Positions 9,136 to 15,991 of a DNA stretch of 32,672 nucleotides are shown one piece after another; position 1 is the stretch's first letter, and the number at the start of each line of letters is the position of its first letter. The DNA is from a virus: positions 1 to 32,672 of the IMG/VR virus record IMGVR_UViG_3300036761_002666, one strand, 5' to 3'. Position numbers and translations under genes: made by a program. The notes beneath the pieces are model-generated. The model saw only the letters and a list, made by a program, of their open reading frames with translations. It searched no databases and was not told where the DNA came from.

Positions 9136-9513
9136 TTACTCCTTCGGCTGGAGGATGCCGATCACTTCAGTGCTCAGCCGGATGATCTGCCGCGCCGTCA
9201 GCCCGTCCAGGTCGGCTTCGGTGAGCGCCGGGACCACCAGCCGGATCTGCTTGCGCGCAAGAGCGACCTGGTCCATCCACCCGCCGTCTTTGCGGATACG
9301 CTCCTCCTCGGCGAGCAGGCCCTGGAGGGTGCCCATCTGCACGTCCAGCGTCGAATGGACTGCGAACGTGCGGTCGCCGACCTTCACCATGGCAACGATG
9401 ATCGGCTTGGTGGCATTGAGGTCGATTTCAGGCAGGCCTGCGAACAGGGCGCTCTCGGTTGCCTGCCCTTCTGAATCCACCGGGGGGCGCGATGTTTTCT
9501 TCCTATGAGACAT
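9136..9513 (-). CDS. Putative tail assembly chaperone-like protein
   Basis: A 125-residue protein. I choose ATG 9513 because AAGGAGGACACCT is ideally spaced before it; a longer frame from 9549 would overlap the previous gene without a good site. The N-terminus is basic (MSHRKKTSRPP), then a short strand (IIVAMVKVGDRTFAVHS), a Glu-rich helix and a C-terminal helix (LTEADLDGLTARQIIRL). This small, partly helical layout directly before the tape measure is typical of tail assembly chaperones. I see no clear slippery heptamer at its end linking it to another frame. Family is inferred from size, layout and position. Confidence 0.6.
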   Translation of the reverse strand: MSHRKKTSRPPVDSEGQATESALFAGLPEIDLNATKPIIVAMVKVGDRTFAVHSTLDVQMGTLQGLLAEEERIRKDGGWMDQVALARKQIRLVVPALTEADLDGLTARQIIRLSTEVIGILQPKE

Positions 9514-9527
9514 AGGTGTCCTCCTTG

Positions 9528-10112
9528 CTACTTGCTGGCCGTTTTCCAAATGTTCTTGATCGTTTGCATCATTTCTTTCATCGCCCGGCGCCAGAGCGGA
9601 CGCGGAGCGAGTCGCCAGCCGCCACCGAACGTCAGTTGCTTGACCTTGGCGATCACGCCCTGACCCGTCTTCTGATTGGTTTTCGTGACACGATAGGTTG
9701 CCTTCTTCGGCGTGGTTCCGGCGCCGGCCTTGATGCCGAACTCCAGTGCATGCGGATAGCCTTGGACATTGGTGCCCACGGCCCCGACCCAGAGACCGCC
9801 TGCCTGCCGCTCAACCTTGTGGGTGACGCTCTTGAACAGCCGCGAGGACTTGATGGCCGGTGGCTCCCCGGGGGCCGAGGCCTGGTACCAGCGGCCCGTC
9901 TTGATGCCCATCGCCCTATTGCCCTTCGTCGGTGTCTTGCCAATGCGGTACCAGCGGCCATGGCGCGGGCCGGTCATGAGCTGTTTAACCTTGTTTTCGA
10001 GCGCTAGGACGCTCATCTGCATGGCTCGCCCGATCTTGGCATCGAGGGCCTTCTCGCATTCGCCACGGAAGAACGTGATCCGGCCAGCGGGCGTGCTAAC
10101 ATCGTGTGGCAT
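9528..10112 (-). CDS. HK97 gp10-like / tail-completion-type protein
   Basis: A 194-residue protein. The start is ATG 10112, sharing one base with the upstream stop (TGATG); GAGGGA precedes it. A longer frame reaches back to 10385 but lies wholly over the previous gene. The sequence is basic and has the gp10-like layout: a helical N-terminus (ECEKALDAKIGRAMQMSV), then RHGRWYRIGKTPTKGN, SAPGEPPAIKSSRLFKSV, VGTNVQGYPHALEFG and a final PRPLWRRAMKEM. The GEPP...LFKS...Y...LEFG...RPLWRRA order is characteristic of HK97 gp10 / head-tail completion proteins. Its position after the tail tube is unusual, because this family normally sits before it. This suggests local rearrangement. Confidence 0.75.
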   Translation of the reverse strand: MPHDVSTPAGRITFFRGECEKALDAKIGRAMQMSVLALENKVKQLMTGPRHGRWYRIGKTPTKGNRAMGIKTGRWYQASAPGEPPAIKSSRLFKSVTHKVERQAGGLWVGAVGTNVQGYPHALEFGIKAGAGTTPKKATYRVTKTNQKTGQGVIAKVKQLTFGGGWRLAPRPLWRRAMKEMMQTIKNIWKTASK

Positions 10113-10744
10113 CAGCGTCGCTTCCCTCTTCGCACACGTTGCCCGAGTTTCGCCCACGCCTGTTCGTACTGTTCCCTCTTCATGCGCTCCAGATCCTCCT
10201 GCGAGACGAGTTTGGCCGTGAGAAGCCAATGCTGGCGCAACGTCTGCCGAGGGCCTTTCTCCAAGTAGGGGAACGCCGCCACGAGGCTTTCCTCCAGTCG
10301 TTCCCGCGCCTGAAGCTCTGGGATGAGATCCAAGAACCGGTGCAGTTGTCTCAGCGTCCTCTTCTCGATGGTCTCCCACGTCCACCCGTAGAACCGCGCC
10401 GCCTGTGCGAACCAGAAGCCGAGGCGAACCGCCGCTTGCTCCCCACCCTCCGACCGGCTCGCCTCCCGGGCAGCCCCGGCCACCTGGAGCGCCTGCCTCG
10501 TCGTAAGCCGCCGGCGGGTTGCGGCGTCCATGGTCGGAACGAGAACTTCGACTTGATGCCGGGCCCGGGCGAGCTGCAAGAGGAGCGGCTTGCCAGCGAG
10601 GCCCTCCTCCCCTTGGAGCAGATCCAGGACCTCCGGGATGGGCAGGTCCAGAAACGCCCGGACAGGGTAGACCCGCCCCTGGAACCGCAGACTACGCTTC
10701 GGCTGCGGCATAAAGGCGGCCAGATCGTCGGTCAACTCGGTCAT
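10112..10744 (-). CDS. Putative tail assembly chaperone
   Basis: A 210-residue protein, starting at ATG 10744, 12 bases after the tail tube stop with only a weak ribosome site (GGTGACGGC). The N-terminus has FQGRVYPVRAFLDLPIPEVLDLLQG, trimmed here to its key points (strand, Pro, helix), a pattern seen in chaperones encoded after tail tube genes. Residues 110-165 include FYGWTWETIEKRTLRQLHRF and a helical, Arg-rich remainder; FYGW-W-E is common in the second segment of G/GT-type chaperones. The C-terminus is very basic (RVRRGKRR). Here both halves sit in one frame, so no programmed frameshift is needed. Assignment is by layout and position. Confidence 0.6.
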   Translation of the reverse strand: MTELTDDLAAFMPQPKRSLRFQGRVYPVRAFLDLPIPEVLDLLQGEEGLAGKPLLLQLARARHQVEVLVPTMDAATRRRLTTRQALQVAGAAREASRSEGGEQAAVRLGFWFAQAARFYGWTWETIEKRTLRQLHRFLDLIPELQARERLEESLVAAFPYLEKGPRQTLRQHWLLTAKLVSQEDLERMKREQYEQAWAKLGQRVRRGKRR

Positions 10745-10756
10745 GCCGTCACCAGG

Positions 10757-11293
10757 CTAGGAGGCCAGCTCGTCGCCCAGGAAACTCCAGCGGCTCGTAG
10801 TATCGTCAGGCCACGCCTCAAACGTCGCGGCCAGGACGCGCTGCTCGGTCGGCGTGTATCCGAGGGTGATTTCCCCCTCAACTGGTGAGGCCTCCGGAAC
10901 GATGAGGATTTTCGAGGTATCCGTCGTCTCGACGCCGCCGACGATCTGCTTGATCGTCATTTTCTTGGCGATCGACCGGAGGCTCAGGCCAACGCGCGGC
11001 TTGAAATCCACCCGGTCTCCGTCTCCGGTCAAGACGCAGTTCGGGAATGCACGCGCGAAGTTCTCGAGCGTGATCTCCTTGAACTGCACCGTGAATCGGA
11101 AGTGCCCACCGGTGATCACCTTGTCCAGGGGTACGTCCCCCATGTGGGCCCCAGTCAACGGCGAAGCCCCCGCACCCATGGTGACGGTCACGTCGCCGAT
11201 GATGCCCACGCTGGCATCCAGCCCGCTCTCCTCGATGTAGACCGTGCATGGTCCCAGTTCCAGGTTGTCAGATTCGTACACTGGCGTTGTCAT
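10757..11293 (-). CDS. Major tail tube protein (putative)
   Basis: A 178-residue protein starting at ATG 11293 with GAGGAGAGGGACA upstream. It would form the stacked rings of the tail tube. The fold signature is strand-rich: LGPCTVYIEESGLDASVG, IGDVTVTMGAG, then FRFTVQFKEITLENF and VEGEITLGYTPTEQRVLAAT. The order (N-terminal strand and loop, GAG-rich turn, central helix with NFARAFP, C-terminal strand with W/F) matches tail tube proteins of the HK97/lambda type. It follows the tail terminator and precedes the chaperone candidate, as expected. I see no C-terminal Ig-like decoration. Confidence 0.82.
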   Translation of the reverse strand: MTTPVYESDNLELGPCTVYIEESGLDASVGIIGDVTVTMGAGASPLTGAHMGDVPLDKVITGGHFRFTVQFKEITLENFARAFPNCVLTGDGDRVDFKPRVGLSLRSIAKKMTIKQIVGGVETTDTSKILIVPEASPVEGEITLGYTPTEQRVLAATFEAWPDDTTSRWSFLGDELAS

Positions 11294-11313
11294 TGTCCCT
11301 CTCCTCGTGAGTG

Positions 11314-11736
11314 TTACGTTGCCTCATACGCCAGCAGACGAAATTCCGCCGCCCGCTGGATCACATCCCCTTCCTCGACCCCCTGCTCCCCGTCCCCCGT
11401 GTACCGGAACATCATCACCCGCCAGCCTGTCGCGGTGAGCGGCTGGTCATCCCAGAGCGCCTTGATCCGCTTGCAGATCGCCTCAGCCCGCTCGAAGTCC
11501 TCATGGAACACGTCCGCCCGCACGGTCCTATCATGGAGCGGGACCGAGAGATCCGGCAGGGTTCCCGCGTCGCTCAGCATGACGCTCGGGATCAGCATCT
11601 CCCGGCGGATCTGCCGGTAGAAGATCGGGTATTGCGCCGGGGTCATCCCGGGGATCGCGCCCAGGAGCGTCTTGATCGTCGCGTCAGCCGTCAACTTCGC
11701 GCGGTAGGCTTCACGCAGATCGGTCAGATCGGCCAT
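11314..11736 (-). CDS. Tail terminator-like protein
   Basis: A 140-residue protein. ATG 11736 shares a base with the upstream stop (TGATG), so translation is coupled. It begins with a helix and ends with strands: LREAYRAKLTADATIKTLLG, IPSVMLSDAGTLPDLSV, then RVMMFRYTGDGEQGVE and AAEFRLLAYEAT. A start helix, a middle strand set and a closing Y-x-x-x-FR-LAYE pattern fit the lambda gpU/SPP1 gp17-like (DUF3168-type) terminators. It sits between the head closure and tail tube genes, the standard place. Its role would be to stop tail polymerisation and contact the head connector. Confidence 0.75.
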   Translation of the reverse strand: MADLTDLREAYRAKLTADATIKTLLGAIPGMTPAQYPIFYRQIRREMLIPSVMLSDAGTLPDLSVPLHDRTVRADVFHEDFERAEAICKRIKALWDDQPLTATGWRVMMFRYTGDGEQGVEEGDVIQRAAEFRLLAYEAT

Positions 11737-12062
11737 CAGAAAATCCCCCGATGCAGGCTCACTTCCAGATGGTGCCCCCGGATGTTATCCGCGAAGAGCA
11801 CGGTGTATTCCACGCCGTTGCCGTCCACGACCTTGTCAAGTTCCCCGATGACCGTCCCGGCTGAGAAGAAGGCGACGTACTCGCCAGCGACCTCCTCACC
11901 TAACACCAGGCGCCGCAACGCAACGCGCGCCGGCTGGATGTCGCAGCGGGCCGGCACGCCCACGGCTGCGTAGGTCTTAGTGACCTCGCCGCTGGCGCTC
12001 ACCGTGCTGCCGGTCAACGGATAGATCGTGACCGCTTGACTGAAAAGACCCTCGATGCCCAT
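11736..12062 (-). CDS. Head closure / head-tail joining protein
   Basis: A 108-residue protein. ATG 12062 follows CAGGAGTGCGGT, a good ribosome site. The sequence reads MGIEGLFSQAVTIYPLTG, then strand pairs (ARCDIQPARVALRRLVLG, AGEYVAFFSAGTVIGELDK) and VEYTVLFADNIRGHHLEV. This small strand-rich layout, with a Tyr/Phe-rich middle and a VEY-V-x-x-D-x-R ending, is the SPP1 gp16 / HK97-type head-tail adaptor pattern. It follows the connector and precedes the terminator in the usual order. The zinc-finger-like frame 11977-12216 overlaps its first third. Confidence 0.78.
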   Translation of the reverse strand: MGIEGLFSQAVTIYPLTGSTVSASGEVTKTYAAVGVPARCDIQPARVALRRLVLGEEVAGEYVAFFSAGTVIGELDKVVDGNGVEYTVLFADNIRGHHLEVSLHRGIF

Positions 12063-12216
12063 ACCGCACTCCTGTCAACCCAACCGGACGCTTCCCGCGT
12101 TCATATGCATCTTCGCAGCCCGCCCCGCAGAAAGGCTTCTCTGGGTCCATCAGCGGTGCCCCGCATGCCGCACAGAACCCCCAGGGATAGGACCGTCCCG
12201 TCTTGTCCTGGACCAT
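11977..12216 (-). CDS. Small Cys-rich (zinc-knuckle-like) protein
   Basis: A 79-residue frame from ATG 12216. It has Cys at 15, 18, 30 and 34 (CAACGAPL then FCGAGCEDAYERG), a plausible zinc-binding cluster. It lies in the small gap after the connector, and its last 86 bases overlap the head closure gene in another frame, so its final third may be a by-product of that gene's sequence. The ribosome site is weak (GGTGGCTCTCTGACGCCG). It could be a short regulator or assembly factor; I cannot name a function. It is included because its Cys pattern lies in the non-overlapping part. Confidence 0.5.
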   Translation of the reverse strand: MVQDKTGRSYPWGFCAACGAPLMDPEKPFCGAGCEDAYERGKRPVGLTGVRYGHRGSFQSSGHDLSVDRQHGERQRRGH

Positions 12217-12221
12217 CGGCG

Positions 12222-12806
12222 TCAGAGAGCCACCGGGAAGCCGAGGTACGGTGCCAGCAGGAGCAGGAGGCCGGGAATCTGCTCCACGTCCTGCATCGTG
12301 TAGCTGTACTTCCCGAGGGTCTCGCTCTTCAGGCCCTTCCCCCCGCCCTCGCCCCCGAAGTAGGCCGCCATGGTCAGCACGCCGAGCTTGAGGTTCGCCG
12401 GGACCGCGGCGTAGCCAACGTCAGATGTCACCTTCACGTTCTGCAGCCCCTCCGTCCACTCCACATCGCTCAGGCGCTTGACGATCCCCGTGTCAGCGTA
12501 GACGCGGTATCCGCTTGCCGCGACCACCGTTGAGGCATCCCAGGTCGGTGTGGCGTTCCCGTCCACCTTGATGCTGGTCACCAGGATCACCGGACGCCGT
12601 GGCAGGAAGAGCCGAAAACTGCCGGTCCCGTCGAGCAGATCCACTCGACCCGTCTCCCTGACGATGGCCCGACCGTTCGCTGCGGCTGTCTCGGTGATCC
12701 ATGCCTCGACGCCGGCCAGGATAGCGGTGAGCTTTGCGTCCTGCGACGTGTCGGACAGTGTAATCCCCATATGGGCTTTCAGTTCAGCGAGCGTCGCGAG
12801 ACTCAT
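12222..12806 (-). CDS. Head-tail connector (gp6-like)
   Basis: A 194-residue protein. ATG 12806 follows GGAGGCCAGC and overlaps the FkbM stop as ATGA; a longer frame from 12839 lies over the previous gene. Typical HK97 gp6-like features are LATLAELKAHMGITLSD at the start, AILAGVEAWITETAAANG, then strand-rich FLPRRPVILVTSIKVDG, SGYRVYADTGIVKRLS and a C-terminal helix with LKLGVLTMAAYFGGEGG. These small helical rings sit under the portal and join it to the tail. The gene continues the head-completion set that was interrupted by the sugar-transfer cassette. Confidence 0.85.
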   Translation of the reverse strand: MSLATLAELKAHMGITLSDTSQDAKLTAILAGVEAWITETAAANGRAIVRETGRVDLLDGTGSFRLFLPRRPVILVTSIKVDGNATPTWDASTVVAASGYRVYADTGIVKRLSDVEWTEGLQNVKVTSDVGYAAVPANLKLGVLTMAAYFGGEGGGKGLKSETLGKYSYTMQDVEQIPGLLLLLAPYLGFPVAL

Positions 12807-13564
12807 GCTGGCCTCCGTGCAAAGAACAGCCCGAACCACCAGTCGTAGGGAACAATCTGGACATCGGAAAATCCCTGAGCCACAAGGAACGCCTCCAATT
12901 CGCTAGCGGTGAACCGCTCGTAGCCTTCCACCATTGCCTGATCTGGGATGCTGCTCGGCCACGCCTGGTCCGGGCGTAGCGCCGCCATGTTGGGTCCGCC
13001 GATCTCGTGATATTCGCCGATGACCTGATCCACCAAGTCCAGGCGCGTCGCGGTGAAGAGAATCGGCCACTCGGAGCCCTCGCAATCCAGCTTGAGAAGA
13101 TGGATTCGGCGTAAGCCCTGCGCCGTCACGGTGGTGAGAATGGTATCCAGGGGGATCGTAACGACCGCCTGCCCTTCCCCGGGCCGCAGGACGTTGCCGC
13201 CACCCGAACAGGATGGATCCTCGGATGGCGTAAAGTGCAGGATCACAGGCCCGCGCCCGTCGGATCGCCAGACCGCTCGATGAGCAATCTCTGCGCGACC
13301 CGCTTCGCATGCAGCCGAGAGATTTTGAAGGACCTGCTCAAAGTTGCTCCTCTCGGCTTCAAAGGCATAGACCTTACCCGCTCCCCGCAAGAGGACCGCG
13401 TGAGAAAAACAGCCGCACTGCGCGCCGACATCAACAATGATCGCCCCCGGGGGAAAGGCATCCGGCAGGCGGTACTCGTTCTCCGTGACGACGTGAGTGT
13501 AGTTCCTCTCGTCGTCAAGCCCGTCTCGCACGAGAAAACCGTCTGCTAGCCGACGAGCCGCCAT
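12803..13564 (-). CDS. FkbM-family methyltransferase
   Basis: A 253-residue SAM-dependent methyltransferase. ATG 13564 follows GGAGGTCAC. Motif I is VDVGAQCGCFS at 44-54 (SAM-binding Gly loop) and motif II is VYAFEAERSNFEQV near 65-79. VTIPLDTIL (135-143) and HLLKLDCEGSEWPIL (155-169) are the FkbM signature (P-LD, then K-D-EG-E). EYHE follows at 184-187. FkbM enzymes methylate hydroxyl groups of sugars, and some act on glycans of cell or virion surfaces. It is the last gene of a cassette of two glycosyltransferases and a double methyltransferase, so methylation of a transferred sugar is a fair inference. Its stop overlaps the connector start by 4 bases. Confidence 0.9.
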   Translation of the reverse strand: MAARRLADGFLVRDGLDDERNYTHVVTENEYRLPDAFPPGAIIVDVGAQCGCFSHAVLLRGAGKVYAFEAERSNFEQVLQNLSAACEAGRAEIAHRAVWRSDGRGPVILHFTPSEDPSCSGGGNVLRPGEGQAVVTIPLDTILTTVTAQGLRRIHLLKLDCEGSEWPILFTATRLDLVDQVIGEYHEIGGPNMAALRPDQAWPSSIPDQAMVEGYERFTASELEAFLVAQGFSDVQIVPYDWWFGLFFARRPA

Positions 13565-13574
13565 GTGACCTCCA

Positions 13575-14783
13575 TCAATCCGGCCGAGAAAGCAGGATGT
13601 GCCCGCGAAAGGTCGGGATGAACTGCCCGATCAATCCATGGGCAGCCGCAAAGTCCATGCAGGCTCCGCGCAACTCCGGAACATTGGTCACATCGTCCAC
13701 CACAATCAGGCCCTTGGGCGCCAGACAGGGGAGCACAAGAGCCAGGTCGTGCAAGAGCCCCCTCGCGCTATGGTCCCCGTCAACATGGATGAGGTCGATC
13801 TGCTCGGGAAGACTGAGCATTGGAAAATCTTGCGTATTCTGCGCCGACGGGACGATTGTTCCCTTGAATAGCCGCTGGATGTTGGCGACCGCCTCCGTGA
13901 CCGGCACGCCGTAGGCTCCGCAGTCAAAGAGATACAGTCGCTCGATCTGCGGATGTCCCATCACCATGGCGATAGAGGAGTAGCCGTAGAGGCAGCCGAT
14001 CTCCAGCACCGTCTTGGGTGTGAGTGCCTGGGCGTAGCTGTAGTACCACTCGTAGTAGTTGCTGGATCTGCCCGGATGGTCCGCCTGTGTGGCGTAGGCG
14101 TCCTTCGGGGAGAAGTACGGCTCGATCTCAGCCCGGAGATTCTCAATGCGCTTCGCTCCGTCGAACCGCCGACCGCGGGGGGTCTTGCGCGCCGTGATCA
14201 CGAGGTTGCTCGTGCCCTCATACCCCGACTCCAGGATCTCCATGCCGCGCGCCTCAAGCATCCCGCGCAGCATGGCAATCGTGTAGCCGGCCCGGTGGAA
14301 GTTCTCGGGATACTCTTGCCCGCCGTAGACCTGGAGAGCGACCTGTCTCGGCCCCCAGCGGTCGCCGACCTTCCATCCGTGCTCGGTTTCAAACGGCCCG
14401 ACTACCTTGACGATTGGATTGAGGATGAACCGCGCGAGCGCCTCCAAGTCTGGGCACTTGAGATGCAGCGTCCCTCCGACCGCCAGGAGTCGAATCCATT
14501 CATCCAGTACGGCATCCGCTTGCGCTTGCGGGAAATGCTCCAGGACGTCATTCACCCAGATCTCCAACGCGGCGCCGTCCTTGAACATGTCGGAGAGGTC
14601 GCTGACGTCCGCGCGCAGATAGGTCACGTCATCGGGCGGGACGAGATTTCTGGAGTCGATGTTGATGATGCCGTTCCCCATCCAGTCGCCGCCAGAACCC
14701 AGGTTCAACCGAATCGGGGGAGGGGTGGTGGAGTTCATCGCCGCATGCGCTCCCTTCAGAGAGTGAGAAACATTTCGGTGCAT
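13575..14783 (-). CDS. Tandem two-domain SAM methyltransferase
   Basis: A 402-residue protein with two class I methyltransferase domains. Domain 1 (about 24-180): IRLNLGSGGDWMGNG at 24-38, then VNDVLEHFPQAQ near 78-88 and GGTLHLKCPD, a type 11-like core. Domain 2 (about 225-400): TVLEIGCLYGYSS at 258-270, IDLIHVDGDHSARG at 329-342 and GLIVVDDV at 358-365, a Methyltransf_24-like core with DGDH. The start is taken at ATG 14783, coupled to the GT9 stop; ATG 14738 is an alternative. Tandem methyltransferase fusions usually act on sugars or lipids in surface glycan clusters. It lies between the second glycosyltransferase and FkbM, with small gaps, so all four look co-transcribed. Confidence 0.9.
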   Translation of the reverse strand: MHRNVSHSLKGAHAAMNSTTPPPIRLNLGSGGDWMGNGIINIDSRNLVPPDDVTYLRADVSDLSDMFKDGAALEIWVNDVLEHFPQAQADAVLDEWIRLLAVGGTLHLKCPDLEALARFILNPIVKVVGPFETEHGWKVGDRWGPRQVALQVYGGQEYPENFHRAGYTIAMLRGMLEARGMEILESGYEGTSNLVITARKTPRGRRFDGAKRIENLRAEIEPYFSPKDAYATQADHPGRSSNYYEWYYSYAQALTPKTVLEIGCLYGYSSIAMVMGHPQIERLYLFDCGAYGVPVTEAVANIQRLFKGTIVPSAQNTQDFPMLSLPEQIDLIHVDGDHSARGLLHDLALVLPCLAPKGLIVVDDVTNVPELRGACMDFAAAHGLIGQFIPTFRGHILLSRPD

Positions 14784-14785
14784 CG

Positions 14786-15991
14786 TCAGTTCCCCCGGCC
14801 GGGGTGGCTGGCGAAGGCACGAACCTCAGCCATGATCTGCTCCACCGTGGCCCGTCCGAAACAGCGGGACATTGCAAGACCGAGCCCCGGAACCTCCGGA
14901 ATCGCTTCGCGCGTGAGGTGTGGGCAACTGGTGTTGTCCGTGCCCCAACGGGCATTGTGGATGCAAGGCGTCGCGCAGGTCTGTACGGGATGGGCCGTGG
15001 GGTAGTCCCGGCAGTGATTCACCCCAAGTTGCGAATTGAACACCGCGACCGTTGGCCGACCGAGAATCCCGCCCCAGTGAAAGGCTGCGGTATCCATCGA
15101 GACAATCAGGTCGGCCACGGAACAGACCGCACCCATCATGCGCAGCGAGAGCCCCGCGAGCGTCTCCACCGGGCCAGGGAGACGGGCGGAATGCAAGAAG
15201 CGGACACCCCACCCATCGGAGATGAGTCGCTCGGCAAGTTCCGCGAACCAAGGGTAACTCCTCGCCTGGGAGAACGAGATCGGGGCGACTACACAGGTCG
15301 GGACCCCGTTGGTCCCTGGCTGCGCAAGCAGGCGTCGCGCCTCCACCTGCTCTTCCTCACGAATGGCAATCTCGGAATGCGGGTTCTTGACCTTGAGCCC
15401 GAACCATTCCGACATGATGTCCAGCCGGTTCCTCCATCGCAGGCCGTTGCCTTCTCCGGCCGTTCCCCCGTACCGCACGAAGAAATTCTCCCAGACGTGG
15501 CACGGCTTATTGATATCCTCGACCAGGTCGTACTCGTGGGACCACGACGGTTCGACCGGGCCGTCGTGTGAAACGAGATGGACGCCGGTCCCCTCAAACA
15601 GGGGGTGGAAGCGTTGTGGGATGGCGTAGGCGACGCGAATTGCGGGATACTGCTCCCGGAGTGCCGGGAAGAGCATGCTGGCATTCAGATGATCCCCGAT
15701 CCCGGCGTATCGCAGAAGGATCAAGAATTTCTCCCCGGGCCTGAGTTCATCGAGCCGTGATCGCCGTGTCCGGAAGGTCGGGATGTGCGGGTGCTTCGCC
15801 CCGATGAGCGTCCGTAGTTTGCTCCAGGCATCCCCGTTGTCCTCCCCCGTCGTGGGCAGAGCGGACGCCGAGAGTGCTACCAACCCCAACGCAGCGAGCC
15901 GATGGGCGCGTTCCTCCGGGATGCAGACAACTTCCCCGGGCCGGTAGTCTCGGTACTCCTCGTGAATGGGAGTCAATACCGTTACGTCCAT
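14786..15991 (-). CDS. GT9 glycosyltransferase with N-terminal phage-type domain (copy 2)
   Basis: A 401-residue protein. The start is ATG 15991, sharing one base with the preceding stop (TGATG); a longer frame to 16126 lies inside the previous gene. Residues 1-40 (VTVLTPIHEEYRDYRPGE to RLAALGLV) match the N-terminus of the neighbouring copy. Residues 80-400 form a GT-B glycosyltransferase family 9 (ADP-heptose:LPS heptosyltransferase-like) enzyme: LLRYAGIGDHLNASMLFPAL near 92-111 is the GD loop, and VSMDTAAFHWGGILGRPT near 297-314 is the donor-binding D-x-x-HWGG-x-G-PT motif. The donor sugar and acceptor are unknown. Its sequence resembles the upstream copy along the whole length, so the two arose by duplication and then diverged. 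Confidence 0.88.
   Translation of the reverse strand: MDVTVLTPIHEEYRDYRPGEVVCIPEERAHRLAALGLVALSASALPTTGEDNGDAWSKLRTLIGAKHPHIPTFRTRRSRLDELRPGEKFLILLRYAGIGDHLNASMLFPALREQYPAIRVAYAIPQRFHPLFEGTGVHLVSHDGPVEPSWSHEYDLVEDINKPCHVWENFFVRYGGTAGEGNGLRWRNRLDIMSEWFGLKVKNPHSEIAIREEEQVEARRLLAQPGTNGVPTCVVAPISFSQARSYPWFAELAERLISDGWGVRFLHSARLPGPVETLAGLSLRMMGAVCSVADLIVSMDTAAFHWGGILGRPTVAVFNSQLGVNHCRDYPTAHPVQTCATPCIHNARWGTDNTSCPHLTREAIPEVPGLGLAMSRCFGRATVEQIMAEVRAFASHPGRGN

Noticed and set aside
10112-10385. Longer start for the gp10-like gene
   Set aside because: The added part overlaps the chaperone-like gene fully and reads as a low-quality arginine/glycine-rich frame; a ribosome site supports 10112.
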